A DNA stretch of 64,000 nucleotides from Brachynemurus nebulosus (GCA_035578155.1 JAPWDM010000020.1:8056269-8120268), one strand, 5' to 3'. Positions 1 to 12,413 are shown, counted from the stretch's first letter. The notes: generated from the letters alone by a model not told the origin. Numbers and translations: made by a program.

Positions 1-276
1 ATTGCTAAATTTAGCTGGTTTTAAAGCTATAATAACAGGATATTAAATAATAATATAAATTATTCTAACTTATTTTATTCATGAAATTGTTTTACCGTAT
101 TACATTCTATTTTCCTGGGCAAATTTGTGTTTTCATCAACTCAAATTTGTTTCTAAACGGAATTTATTCCGCCCCCAACACCTTTGTCGACTCCGAAACC
201 AGCATCTACTTAGTCGTCCGGACCGCGCACACCACAACGTCCGGTCCTCTACCTCCCGAGTCGCTTAATTATAAAT

Positions 277-453
277 ATGAGCGACTCAGATATGTTGACA
301 GCGTCGGTTCGTACGGGTATCAAGCGCCCGACGTCCGACGCATATACGAACACCTCGGTCACTGAGTCCGATAACTCGGACGCCGAGGTGCGAACGACTA
401 AGGAAAAGAAAGGCTGGCCAAAGGGCAAACCTAGGAAAGGCCACATTTCCTAG
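277..453 (+). pseudogene. ORF1 remnant of the I-clade element
   Basis: A 58-residue frame starts MSDSDMLTAS, is rich in Ser, Asp, Thr and Lys, ends KGKPRKGHIS and stops 22 bases before the ORF2 start. Its position immediately upstream of the endonuclease frame is that of ORF1, the nucleic-acid-binding protein of such elements. Family ORF1 proteins normally run to several hundred residues with CCHC zinc knuckles; none is seen, so most of it has been deleted. The assignment rests on position and composition rather than on a recognised domain. Confidence 0.45.
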
Positions 454-475
454 AGCAACCCAACTAGTAACAAGA

Positions 476-2950
476 ATGGCGATCATAAAATGGAACTGTA
501 ATGATGTAAAACATCATTACTATGAATTGCAAATACTTCTGGCTGAGCACACGCCTATGTGCGGGTGCCTCCAAGAGACACTTAAAGCCGGCTGATCAAT
601 TTACCATTAAACATCATCAAGTCCGCCGGTACGATGTACAACTAGAGATCAGGGCGAGGGAGGGGGTGTTGCCATCTTAATTAAAGATGGCGTCCCTTTC
701 CGGGACCACCCGTTAAACACCCCCTACAAGCTATTTCAGTAAAATTCTTAATACCGCCACAACTCATAGTATGCTCGGTCTATTTACCAGATTTCGACTG
801 AAATGTCGAATCCCTGACTGAGCTTACCTTTCAGTTACCACGACCATTTTTGTTACTAGGATATTTTAATGCTCACAGTCCTATGTGGAGCTGTGGCACA
901 AGAGACGCCCGTGGAAGACTAGTCGAACGTTTTCTAGATGAGTCTAAAACGATCTTTATTAATGCACCCGAGCTAACTGGAGACGTAGAAGATGATGTGG
1001 AGGAAATTTCCTCCAATGTCATTGAAGCAGCATATCAGAGTATACCGAAGTCGTCCAGCATTCCACCCAAACGTCACGTACCATGGTGGAATGAAGTCGT
1101 GAGTGTAGCAGTTGCAGAGAAAAAGCGGGCGTACAACGAATTCAGACGTCGCCCCACGCAAGAAAATGTGATAGCCTACAAGCGTGCACAAGCACGATGT
1201 AAACGCACAATAAAAGAACAAAAGAGGCTATCATCGGAGCAGTATGTTTTGGACATTAATACCTCCACCACCACCTCGGAGGTATGGAGAAGTGTGAGGG
1301 CCATTACAGGGAAATCTTCTCGTTCACCAATGCCCTTCCGTCCCATCGTCGACAGTCGGGATATCACTGAACGCGCAGAAATAGATAATTGCTTAGCTAA
1401 GCATTTTAAGCGCGTCAGTGGCTCCCAGAATTATGACCCGGACTTCCTGCGGATCAAGATCGAACATGAGCAAATGATCTTGATTTTTTCTCTGATGATT
1501 CCCTCTAGTACAACCAACCGTTTTCTATGCAAGAACTACTGGAGGCGCTTCGGGGATCTGGGACACCTCCCCTGGACCTGATGAGATCCCCTACGCCATG
1601 ATCCGGAATCTGCCTTATCCCGGTAAGTGTAGGTTACCGGATCTTTACAACGAAATTTTTAGGCAAGGCATTTACCCTCCGCAGTGGCGAGAAGCTACCA
1701 TCATTCCGCTGCTAAAAGAGGGTAGAGATTTATCGCAACTATCTAACTACCATCCAATATCTTTAACTTGCTGTTTCAGTAAGGTATTGGAAAAAATGGT
1801 GAACAATCGTCTCTTCTGGTGGCTGAAATCCCACAACCTAATATCAAGACATGCATGTGGGTTCCGCCGAACCCATTCGACTACGGACCATCTTGTTCGC
1901 CTGGAGAATGCCATTCACGACGCCTTTCTCAAACGAAAACACCATGTGGCTGTATTTTTCGATTTGAAGAAAGCTTATGATATGACTTGGAGGTATGATA
2001 TTCTCAAAAGGCCGATTCCATCGAGGATATCCAACAACGGCTGCAACAAGGCATCAACGAAGTAATGACTTTTACAGAAGCTCTTGGTTTTCGATTCTCA
2101 CCTCACTTCACTTCTGCAGAAAGCAGGGCGCACATCCGGATCCTGTCCTCAATTTAAAAGGATCCAACCTTCAATGCGTTTATAGCGTCAGGTTTCTAGG
2201 ATTAATTTTTGATAAACAATTTACGTGGCGCCCACACCTCCAAGCCTTAGCTGCGAGTTGTCGCAGGTCAATAAATATGCTTAAGTGCTTGGATGATGCA
2301 TCGTGGGGTGCGGGACGAGAGTCGTTGCTTCGCCTGTATCAATCGCTAGTTCTGACTAGGATTGATTACGGCAGTATTGCTTACTCCTCCGCCCGGGGCA
2401 TCTGCGCTTCTTCTCCAAGATCCTGTTCACCATACAGGCATACGACTGGCTACGGGAGTATTTCAGACGAGCGCTTTTATGAGCTTCTGCGTAGAGTCGG
2501 GTCGGCCTACGCTACGACTGAGACGTGAGCGTCTCTTGCTCAATTATGCAGCGGGGGTATACGCAAAACCCCCGTCCCACCATAGGTCGACCAGAGGCCG
2601 TTCGAACGCAGGAGTTATTAGAGAGTCTCAACTTAGAGTTCGCCAGGGTGCTTGCCAAACGTCCTATGGAAGTACGAACGAGATCGTTAGCGAACTTGAC
2701 TCTCTGCATATACACAGATGGCTCCAAAACATCTACGGGTGTGGGAAGTGCCATCGTCATTCGTGACGATCCTCCCGCTTGGTCACTTCCTCCCGAGACC
2801 ACTGTGTATACTACAGAATTATTTGCAATTTTGCAAGCCCTGCGATTCTGTCAAACATCTGAAGACAGCGCATTCCTCATTTGTTCCGACTCTTTGATCG
2901 AAGGCCTTTTACACCCGATACCATCGAAGGCATTTTACACCCGAGGTGGT
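476..2950 (+). pseudogene. ORF2 of non-LTR retrotransposon (endonuclease, RT, RNase H), broken
   Basis: The frame opens with MAIIKWNCNDVKHHYYELQ, the usual start of an apurinic-type endonuclease, followed by LQET (near 570-590), a glycine-rich GGGVAILIKDG stretch near 660-690 and YFNAHSPMW (856-885, equivalent to the family GDFNAH motif). The linker then leads to reverse transcriptase: PLLKEGRDLSQLSNYHPISL (1705-1765), GFRRTHSTTDHL (1858-1895) and FDLKKAYD, motif A, at 1960-1985. The sequence then jumps to SIEDIQQRLQQG, so the catalytic [YF]xDD box is deleted. RNase H follows with IYTDGSKTSTGVGSA and TTELFAILQAL (2705-2850) and ends early at SDSLIEGLLHP. At least four frame changes are present, so no active enzyme can be made. 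Confidence 0.85.
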
Positions 2951-3492
2951 ACATCACTTGTTCATTTTTTATCTGTGATATTTTGTTATGCCGCTGTGGG
3001 CCTGTCGTTATGGCTCTACAGCGGTAATATTTTGATTTCTTATTGCGTCACTGGTCGGCCAGTGGCTTCTCAGTGAGGCAATAAGGTTTTTATTGTGATA
3101 CATACTGTGATACATACTGTGATACCTACCTGTAATTTGTCGTGTGTTTCTAGTCGATTCTCTCCACTCCGGGGCCGTTTACACCCCGGGTGGAGTCGCA
3201 ACGATGGTCTTCAGGCCTTGGTGTCCGGACGCTCTGTCTAGTACTTATCGTACCGTCACTAAGGACTGTCCGCTCCTTTTAAGCCCTGGGATGGCAGGGC
3301 TCATCGCTGGAATTTAATATGTGTACGTTTATCCGTTGTCTATTGCATTTATGTGTTCCTGTCTGTTTCGTGTGTTTTTATCTCTCGTGTTTGGCGGCGC
3401 ATGCCCTTCGTCGGCGAAGCCACCGGGTACTGCTGACCGCGCCATCCACCAGCAGCGGTACCCCAGTTTTAATCAAAAAAGAAAAAAAAATA
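2880..3492 (+). other. 3' end and untranslated tail of the I-clade element
   Basis: After the truncated RNase H a short phrase ending in TTTTACACCCG is repeated twice (about 2898-2945), a small tandem duplication. The rest has no continuing frame and ends in AATCAAAAAAGAAAAAAAAA, consistent with the A-rich 3' end of a LINE-like element. Two overlapping 66-77-residue frames here have no recognisable domain. Confidence 0.5.
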
Positions 3493-4255
3493 TTATTGTT
3501 GGTAGTTATTTTGAAATTTAATAAAATTTATATTTTACTTGTTCACAGATAAAAATAATATAAACTTTAGAATCTGTTTATTTGTTGCCATAGAAAGTAC
3601 AAACAACGCCTACCCGATTTGTAATTAATTGTACGTTTAGCGAGCGACAAAGTATTATTTTACCGCTTTAAAGCGAAATGTAACAAGGTTCGGCAATCAT
3701 ATGTTTTTCGCTTGCTTCATAGAGCGCAAAAGCCTTCTTTCTACTATGATTGTAGAAAAATATTTTTTTCTACGACTACCATGAAATTGTACAAAATACT
3801 ATCGAACTAGTAACCCTACCCAAGCGTCAATCGCCAATCTTCCTGAAACTTTGCTGGTGTTTAGAATAGGCAAAAATAAGGGACCCGTATTTTTTTATCT
3901 GCCAAGACCCACGTTGACGGGGTGAAACCAGCCCTTAAATTTGGGGTCCAAACCGTATTTATTAAGATATTTCGAAAACTATAAGAGAGAAAAACTTTAA
4001 ATTGAGGAAATGTTCTTCTTTAAAAGACCCCTTCACATATATAGGTTAAATCAGGGTCGGGTTTATAAGAGGGGCTGGAGGAATGAAAATGGGGGTAAAT
4101 TTTGTTGTACAGCTTAAGTGGCTCAATGTATTAAATTTGTATAATGTATTAAAGAGCACTAAAAATTAGGTGATACGTGTTTTGGCGTTTTTCCGAAATA
4201 TGTTTGTTATTCAAGACATATAAGTAAAAAATAGGATAGATTATATTCCATTATT
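3493..4255. other. Non-coding AT-rich spacer
   Basis: No gene, RNA or clear repeat border was seen. Sequence between about 3840 and 4110 has short G-rich phrases of the style seen in the degenerate repeats at 7020-7920, but no aligned copy was found by eye. Confidence 0.4.
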
Positions 4256-4562
4256 ATTTATTGTAAATACCTTCTATATTTTTAGTCGAATTTTTCCTTG
4301 AAAAAATTTGACTTATACAGTCTATACGACAAGAACGGCGAGAGGCGAGAGTAGGGGCGCTATCCGTTTTCGGACCCGTAGTACACGATTCTGTAGAAAA
4401 AAATGTCTAATATATATATATACGTGTATACGTGTACTACGGGTCCGAAAACGGATAGCGCCCCTACTCTCGCCTCTCGCCGTTCTTGTCGTATAGACTG
4501 TATAAGTCAAATTTTTTCAAGGAAAAATTCGACTAAAAATATAGAAGGTATTTACAATAAAT
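4256..4562. repeat. Perfect inverted repeat, two 132-bp arms
   Basis: The arm at 4256-4387 is the exact reverse complement of 4431-4562 over every base checked. The 43-base loop holds a short TA tract. Each arm contains an end of the repeat family also found at 28293 and 43677, starting TTTAGTCGAA and including GCGCTATCCGTTTTCGGACC. Because of the symmetry, the two strands encode the same meaningless short frame. The structure would fold into a very long hairpin if transcribed. It is probably a recent inverted duplication of the element end. Confidence 0.9.
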
Positions 4563-4624
4563 GGGAAGGTATTTGAGCTCTTAACTTCCATAGGGGGGCC
4601 CTACACATATTAAAAGGTAGCGCG

Positions 4625-4843
<219 letters not shown>

Positions 4844-4874
4844 TTTCGCGCTACCTTTTAATATGTGTAGGGCC

Positions 4875-5067
4875 TATATAATTATGTTGCGCGTGCTTGA
4901 CTCCGTATTTATCAATATTTAATAAGAGAAATAATAATCCAATTGTCAGTCAAAATCATGTATTTTTCTCTGTTCTCTGTTACCAAGATTATTCTCCCAG
5001 CATACTAATATTTTTAATTTACAATTAATTTTATGCACGGCAAACTATGTAATTATGTGCCCGTACA
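4875..5067 (-). repeat. 3' LTR of the gag-only element
   Basis: Same 193-bp sequence as 6817-7009 apart from differences at about 4886-4888. Its start on the minus strand directly follows a purine-rich tract. Confidence 0.9.
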
Positions 5068-5080
5068 TTACTCCCCCCTG
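5068..5080 (-). promoter_or_regulatory. Polypurine tract
   Basis: The minus strand reads AGGGGGGAGTAA immediately before the 3' LTR start, matching the expected primer for plus-strand synthesis. Confidence 0.7.
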
Positions 5081-5459
5081 CGGAAAGAAAAAATCTTGGC
5101 ACTTTTCAAAAAAAAAAAAAAAATTCCTGCTGAAGGGAAAAATTTTCAGGACGCAAACTAAATTGTTCCCTGAAAATGAAAAAACCCTCCAGTATAACAA
5201 TGGCTAAATATTTACAAGTCATTGTTACACAAACAGTATTAAAAAATTACAATACATAATAATATGTATATTCACTTATGAATAATTTGAAATTTCTGCT
5301 TCTCCGATCCGGATGTCTTCTATAATTCAGAATATCCGAATCTAGAACAAAAAAAACATACGGCAGAAAAATATCCAAATAAAATAATTAATTTTACCTA
5401 TGAGAATTCATTGAAAAATAGAAATAAATTGAATAATTATTATCATTGCTTTATGAGAA

Positions 5460-6702
5460 TTATTTTACGCAAACTACTCTATGCTTTTTATTGGGACTTG
5501 TGTCCAAATTATTATTTAATTTAATTTTAAAATAATTCTCATCCTTTTCCATTATTTTAAAAGGATACTTGGAGAATAAATGACAATTGACTCTATCATT
5601 GCGAATATGCATTACTCTCGGAGTCATTATATTTTCTTTGAAAAAATTTCTATTTTTCGGATAACTCACAAATCGTTTCGAAGAAAATTGATCACTTTTG
5701 TGATACATTTTCCTGTTATGGAAACTTTTATCAAAAATTGTATTAATTCTGTTATGTCGTGATTTGAAATTAAACATTTTATCATTATTTAGATGATAAT
5801 TATCGTATTTTGAATTATTCCTCTTTTTCCAGGAATTATTATAAAAAATCTTCGTTTTTGAATCCTTATGACATTTTGCCATTTTGTAATGGTTTCGATT
5901 CAATTTATTTCCATTCATTATTTCCTCTTTGAATAAAATGTACCAATAACATGGTTTAATGCACTTTCTTGCATTTTCTCCATATTTTATGTGATATTTA
6001 CATATTTCTGAATGAAATTTAGAATTAAAAATATTTTTAGAATAGTCAAAATTTCCTTCTTTCTTTCTGTTTCTATGGAAATTTTGTCTTTTCTTTAAAT
6101 TCCTCAATTTATTTTTTATGGCATTTATTTCATTACATAATTCTTCAAGTTTTTCATCTCTTAATTTAATTTCATTGATTTCAACTTTTCTTGAAGAATC
6201 ATATATTTTGTCTGCCAGTTTACCTAATTCATGCCATTCCAAATTCTCATGCGCATACAAGAAAGGCAATATGTTCTGTGGTACATGTTTAAAAAATATA
6301 TACTTAAGGAATGAATCTTCCAAATTCAAGTCATATGCAAAATATTGCATTTTATTAATAATCTCTGAAGGTTTTAGATTCTGAAAATTTTTCTGTTTTT
6401 GACATAACATATTTATTTTGTAATTCATTCCTTATTCTTTCATATTTGTTTTCAATAGCCACGTCAGTAATTATGTGACGCACAGCTTGACTAGCCTCTG
6501 GATCGAGAGCGAGAGTAATTAAAAAATATTTATTGTCTTCATTGACAATATTCTTCAATTTAAATAAAAGATCACATTTGTGCAACCACAATAATACGTC
6601 ACCTCTGTCAAATTCCGGTAGTTTTTCGAAAATGAAATTTACTCTACCGTTTTCTGAGGTGACTGGTGCATGAGTCATCTTTGTATTATTCTTTTTTGGC
6701 AT
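5460..6702 (-). pseudogene. Gypsy-like gag polyprotein, frameshifted
   Basis: The frame starts at 6702 with MPKKNNTKMTHAPVTSENGR, 94 bases inside the 5' LTR. Residues about 30-95 (KLPEFDRGDVLLWL, then ALDPEASQAVRHII and ENKYERIRNEL) match the capsid-type gag domain of insect gypsy-like elements. A frameshift near 6355-6390 moves the protein to a second frame that continues with KPSEIINKMQYFAYDL and an adenine-rich, Lys/Asn-rich tail. A cysteine/histidine motif CKYHIKYGENARKCIKPCYW lies at about residues 143-162 of the second frame, the knuckle-like motif usually found near the end of such gag proteins. The protein would coat RNA in cytoplasmic particles if intact. Confidence 0.75.
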
Positions 6703-6795
6703 AATTATATTTTACTTTTGAAAACAAATAGGTATGTCAAAATATAATTATAAATATTTTAATAATAAATAAATATTTAACGAATTACCAAATTC

Positions 6796-6816
6796 CTTTT
6801 GTCGTGGGTCACCAAT
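6796..6816 (-). promoter_or_regulatory. Probable primer-binding site
   Basis: Directly inside the 5' LTR the minus strand reads ATTGGTGACCCACGAC, a phrase typical just after the 5' LTR of insect LTR elements, where a tRNA 3' end primes minus-strand synthesis. Which tRNA is not determined. Confidence 0.6.
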
Positions 6817-7009
6817 TATATAATTATATCGCGCGTGCTTGACTCCGTATTTATCAATATTTAATAAGAGAAATAATAATCCAATTGTCAGTCAAAATCA
6901 TGTATTTTTCTCTGTTCTCTGTTACCAAGATTATTCTCCCAGCATACTAATATTTTTAATTTACAATTAATTTTATGCACGGCAAACTATGTAATTATGT
7001 GCCCGTACA
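6817..7009 (-). repeat. 5' LTR of the gag-only element
   Basis: Read on the minus strand it begins TGTACGGGCACATAATTAC and ends in TTATATA next to the interior. It is 193 bp and nearly identical to the 3' copy. The LTR would hold the promoter; no single box was assigned. Confidence 0.9.
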
Positions 7010-8460
7010 GGGCCCCCCTATGGAAGTTAAGAGCTCAAATGTGGTAAATGGGGCTCATTCTGATGCACAAAAATACTATCAAAATGGGGTCAAATTTTGG
7101 AACCGACCCAACCTTTAAGGGGGTGGTGGGGGCGGAAAAGCAATAAAACTTTTCGAAACCGGTTGGAAATAATGTTTTCTCTACAATTAGAGAATTATCT
7201 ACAACATATCTACAACATATCTAAAATTCTCAAATTATTCTACAAATTATCTACAACATATCTAAAATTCAGCTTCCTAGTATGATTTGGTAGGAGTAGA
7301 GGGGGAAAGAAAAATTTTCTCTGGATCTAACACGCCCCCAGCTCCCCATAATTAACGTAGAGGGTTGAAATTTGCTGAGTTGATAGAGTTCATACCTAGG
7401 TTGTGCTTTTTGAAGGTTTTAATATTTTACCCCCACCCCCCTCTTTTTTAAACAACAATTTCATGCATTTTCGACGTTTTCGAAGTTTGTACCCCTCGCA
7501 CAGGTCACCCAAATAAACCAGAGAGCTGAAATGTTGTACCCGAATTGAGTTAGTATCAACGGGGTGCCTTTTGGGGGTCTCGACTTTTGACTCCTACCCC
7601 CACCATTTTTATACCCAAAAGAACATGACCTTTCTTGTTTTTTAAAAGTTTCGTTCGGGTCAAAATCTCCCCAAATAAACCTAGAGAGCTGAAATTTTGT
7701 GTACAGGTTAAGCTAATAACCAGACACTGTTTTTTTTGAAGGTTTCAACTTTTAACCCTTACCCCCACGATTTTTACGCCCATATTTCCTTAATTTTTTT
7801 GCTTGTTTTCTAACACGTCTAGAGACACTCTAAGGAAACCTAAAGGGTTGAAATTTTGTACGTTTATTCAGTTATTATCCAGCTAGTACCTTTTAGGGAG
7901 TCCACATTACTTTTCCCGCCACTTCTCCCATTTTTACATCGGAATTGAATGCTATTATTAAATGTGTTTTAAATGCATTATTTTTATTCTAAATACAAGT
8001 AGGCGAATAGTAATTTTAAAAAAATTTAAAAAAAGTGAATTTACTTTTATAACAAATGAAATACATACATATTAAGTAAATTAAAAATGTTATTAAAGTC
8101 ACTGTTTATTTATAAATTAGGAATTTGGGTTTTTATTATTTATAAAATAGAAATTTTGGATTTCTTTGCAAAGAAAATATATCTTCATAAAGGCCTTCCA
8201 GTTTACTCTTTAAGTTCCTTTTTTAATATTTAAAAATAAAACACAAAGGCAATTGGCGGATAAGTATGGGTAGGAATGCCGTTAAAAACTTAAAACCTTT
8301 TTTTAAAGCCCCGATCAACCGGACACTCATCATCAGTTTTGAAACCACCAAAATGACAAATCGCTTGTGGACTTTCAATTGCATTTCGCTTGTAGACACT
8401 CAATACCGAAGATGAAAGGAACAATTCGACTTCCGTGATGGGGCTCCGCTGCTCACGGCG

Positions 8461-8857
8461 TTTTTTTTTAATTTTATGTTTATTTCACCATGAAAATATA
8501 AATTTTTACGTTTTCGAATAATGGTTCGTGTATTTTTCAGTAGTTATTGAATTTGTAATTTAATCATGTGCATAGTTGGTTACTCCTATTCTATATTTTT
8601 TATACCTAATTTTGCGAAAGCTGTGTGATCTGCCTCTGTTAATGGATACTCGACAAGAAGCAGTAATCTCTTCATGATCCATGACCTTTAAATCAACCGT
8701 TTGTATGTGTTACTGTATTATATAACATATGGATCTATTTTGTACCTTCTCTATAAAAATGATTCATATCATATCCGCCATTTTTTTTTATTTCAAATTT
8801 TGACTTCGGATTCATAATCAGCGACACCGAAAATCCCGGAATACTGACTTTCAACCA
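8461..8857. other. Non-coding AT-rich spacer
   Basis: Nothing beyond short T runs was seen. Confidence 0.4.
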
Positions 8858-9889
8858 AAGGGCATAGCCGTGTAAAATAGGGAAAACGGCCCTTGGCGCA
8901 AAATTGATTGTTTTTATAGGAAATAATACTTCTTAGCCCCAGATACATTCCTGCCAAATTTCAACCCTCTGAGGCTAATAGTTTATGAATACACAAACAG
9001 ACAAGAATTTTCAAAAAAAAATTTTTTACGAAATTACTGAGCCGATTTATTTGAGTTTAATATATATTGTGTACCCACCTTAAACAAAGTAATAAAAAAA
9101 ATTAACGTTATATCCTTTTATTATACTAATTTTTTTAAATTTTTAAATTTAAGTAAATTTTTTTTGGCACTTAGGCGTTAGCGACACCCACCATTTTTTG
9201 TTCAATAATGTCTCTTAGTACTCTATAACATATATTTTTACGGAAAAATTTTAGTTGGTAGAAAACTCTAACAAAAGAGAAATCAGTATCTCTTTTGTTT
9301 TCTTAATAAAAAAAGACAAACGGCAGATAATGTTGGACTTGAATAAATTTAAACTAGTTTATCGTAGTTATGAACGTATGTAATTGTATTATTTTAGAAA
9401 TAGGGTAGATTTTTTACTTCATAGCCCTTTTTATACATAAGTAATATATGTAGTATCTAATATGGTATGCATTTGTATTGAAATATTACTATGTTCTACC
9501 AACTAAAATTTTTCCATAAAAGTATATGTTATAGAGTACAAAGAGGCATATTATTGAACAAAAAATGGTGGGTGTCGCTAACGAGTAAGTGCCAAAAAAA
9601 AAATTACTTAAATTTAAAAATTTAAAAAAATTAATATAATAAAGGGATATAACATTAATTTTTTTTAATACTTTGCCTAAGGTGGGTACACAATATATAT
9701 TAAACTCAAATAAATCGGCTCTGTAATTTCGTAAAAAAAAATTTTTTTGAAAATTTTTGTCTGTTTGTGTATTCATAAACTTTGAAATTTGGCAGAAATG
9801 TATCTGGGGCTAAGAAGTATTATTTCCTATAAGAACAATCAATTTTGCGTCAAGGGCCGTTTTCCCTATCTTACCCGGCTATGCCCTTT
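8858..9889. mobile_element. Fold-back element with about 400-bp inverted arms
   Basis: The arm 8858-9263 starting AAAGGGCATAGCC is the reverse complement, with scattered differences, of 9494-9889 ending GGCTATGCCCTTT. About 230 bases lie between the arms. The arms contain GGTGGGTGTCGCTAAC and GTATTCATAAACT phrases but no coding frame with a recognisable domain; a 95-residue frame on the minus arm is accidental. It looks like a non-autonomous fold-back or MITE-type DNA transposon. No convincing target duplication was identified. Confidence 0.8.
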
Positions 9890-12413
9890 ATAACGTTTTC
9901 GATTTTTGGCCAGCTTTTTAGGGTTTGACTCCACCCTGCGTCGTACGAAGTTATGTACAGGTTAGTAAGGTTTCACTTGACATCTTATGACATCAAGGAC
10001 CGTCAAGGTGTTAAAGCACCCTGGATTTAATTTATATTTGTATTACCTTAAAAAAATTACGAATTCAGAAATCCATTTGAACATTTTTCCTGCAGCAACA
10101 TTAATTTTAAACAAATTGTACCTAATGCAATTTTTTTTATTGGGAAAAATGTTTTTATATTTGCTTAATAAAAAATTTAAATCTATATATTATGCAACTT
10201 ATAAAAGTGCAATTATAATTTAACAACTGACAATAAAACTGCTTATTATAAGTAACTTAATCCTTAAAATTTTACTATAAAAAGTACAAAAATTACAAAG
10301 ATACATCCATACTTTTATTACATAGAAGTTAAGTTCGAACATTAACTTTTTATTGCAGGAAAATTTTGTGTAAATTTAAGCATTTTATTACGATTCTGTA
10401 TTATTATAAATTTTTACGTTTTTATTACTTGTTTCATGTTTTACAAAATCTAGTTTAATGTTTGCGTTACTCATACTTGATATATTATACAACAACATTG
10501 TTGTTTTCTGAAAGAATAATTTTCTACAAAATTTTTATTTTAATTTTTGTACTCATTCACGTAAGCAATCCTAAAGATAACGTAAAAACCGAAAGTCGGT
10601 TCATGTAAGCATATACTTGTTTTTCGATTAACAACTAACAAAATAAATATTTTTATATTTGGTTTTTTTAAATTAAAGAGATCAAATAACATCTAAATTT
10701 AAAATGTGTGAATGTTAAAAATTTGTACGAAAGGCCAGGAAAGAGTAAAAAAATAAATCTATCTTTCCAGGTAACTAAATGATATAATATTTTAAATTTT
10801 AATATCAATTTTCTAGTATCTTCCAATATATTGAAACATTTTTGTTTAAAAAAGAAGTATAGTATACCTTCACTTTACACTTTTACTATTGTCGACAATT
10901 GAATATAATAATTAATCGTCCGCGTATTTCTGATACGTTTCTCCTTCCTTACTTCCCATTTTACCTACTAGTTTATTGACTTCATTTCTTGCATATCATT
11001 TTTCGCCTTAATACTTTGTAATCCATACCTTTTGTTTATGGAGTTAAACATTTATAAAGTTGATTAAAATTCAACAAAAGCAAAATGATATCAATAAATT
11101 ACTTTTCGATCCGCAGTCATTCCTGTTTAATTGAGATTTATCTATATGTTTAACTAATTTTCATTCTGTTTATTATTAAATACATTACAGCAAAAAACCA
11201 AATAAAACTGGAGTAACTAAGTAAATTTAAAAAAACAGTAGCTCAATTTTTATTTATATCAATTGAGAAAATAAGTATACGTAAATGAACAGCCAAGACA
11301 TTTGTTTTTCAATATTCACGGACAAATCATCAGCTAGCGTTTCACTAATGTTAAGCGGAATACTCATACTACAACTCTTTCTCTGTTGTTATTTCACAAT
11401 TAGAAATGAACGAAAATTTATTGTGTTTGCTGCTCTAATGAAAATTTATTTTGCAGTATGTGCTAATGTTAGTTTTACAGGAAATTCAAAAAGAAAACAA
11501 ATTGCCCAGAAGAATATCATTCATAAATATTTATTTAAAATCGTACTATTCGATCTAGATGTCTTTTAACATGCATAGATCCTAGAGTTGCCATGTGTGG
11601 GATTACTTTTTCAGGACATAATATGAATGTTTTTTAGAAGCAACAAAAAAAGAAAGAAAAAACCTTGCTTTTATCTATAAAATTTACAATTTTCTACAAT
11701 TTTTACCATGCCGTTTAACCTATACAGATGGATATGTCTTCCAGAGAGTATAGTATTTCGTCAATTTAAAGCTTTCTTCTATCTCTTATATTTATCTTAA
11801 ATAAATCAATATTGTCTCGTAAAGATAACATTTAAGTTCTTGATTTTGTAAAATTTGGTAGTGGCGTAGGGCCTTCGGAAACGAGGAACCTAGCGTGGTC
11901 GCACAGTTTGCACCACCCTCGGTCCTGCTTTGTTTACTAATATGTATTTTTTTTGTACTTAATAATACGAAAAATAAATAGATAGAATATCAAACAAAGA
12001 CGGTAAATGTATTTTTTAAAATAGTATGTTTAAAACTAACAGACCATAGTACAATGAACACTGTTATATCATATTACTAGACGGAGCGTAAAACCAGTTT
12101 ATAGGCAATTTCCCTAACACTGGACATGGGGTGAGACGAGTACGATATGAGGAACATAATGTATTGACTATTTTTCAATAAACAGGGCTATTTTTATTAC
12201 AGGACGTAATTTGTATACGTAAGTATATGGGGCCCGTTGTTAAGACGGCACGGGGACTTACGAATGACGACAACAACAGCGGACAATGACGACGAAAACT
12301 TGAAACGAGAGACGTATGACGACAGTGGAGAAAGACGACCACGCTTTAAGACGATTAAGTCATATCAATTAAGACGCTTGTTTAAGCAGTTATTTTATTT
12401 AATTAAGTTTTGC
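9890..12413. other. Long AT-rich stretch without a supported gene
   Basis: Several short frames occur, the longest a 94-residue frame at 11285-11569 with one hydrophobic segment, but none shows a domain, codon bias or splice support. Sequence near 12237-12360 has an ACGAC-rich phrase of unknown origin. Confidence 0.4.

Larger units (their letters stand above)
160..3492 (+). mobile_element. Decayed I-clade non-LTR retrotransposon
   Basis: A GC-richer block than its surroundings carries, in order, a short ORF1 remnant, an endonuclease, a reverse transcriptase and an RNase H domain, all on the plus strand, followed by an untranslated tail that ends in an A-rich run near 3475-3490. This order with RNase H at the end is that of the I superfamily of LINE-like elements, which copy themselves by target-primed reverse transcription. 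The left border is uncertain because no target duplication was found. The element is dead: frames shift several times and parts of the endonuclease and reverse transcriptase are deleted. Confidence 0.8.
4875..7009 (-). mobile_element. Gag-only LTR retrotransposon, young insertion
   Basis: Two direct repeats of 193 bp (4875-5067 and 6817-7009) bound a 1749-bp interior that encodes a gag-like protein on the minus strand and nothing else. The element is flanked by GGGCC at 4870-4874 and 7010-7014, a 5-bp target duplication; the uninterrupted site is seen at 28499 in the related repeat. The LTRs differ at only about two positions, so the insertion is recent. No protease, reverse transcriptase or integrase is present, so it must have moved using enzymes made elsewhere. 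The gag type fits Ty3/gypsy-like insect elements. Confidence 0.9.

Noticed and set aside
81..365. 94-residue frame before the I-clade ORF2
   Set aside because: It runs in another frame over the Ser/Asp-rich ORF1 remnant at 277-453, which fits the element better; two minus-strand frames here are shadows.
4308..4510. Two 62-residue frames on opposite strands with the same start
   Set aside because: They exist only because the DNA is a perfect palindrome; no coding signal.
11285..11569. 94-residue frame with a hydrophobic segment
   Set aside because: Not more than expected by chance in AT-rich DNA; no domain, start context or splice support.
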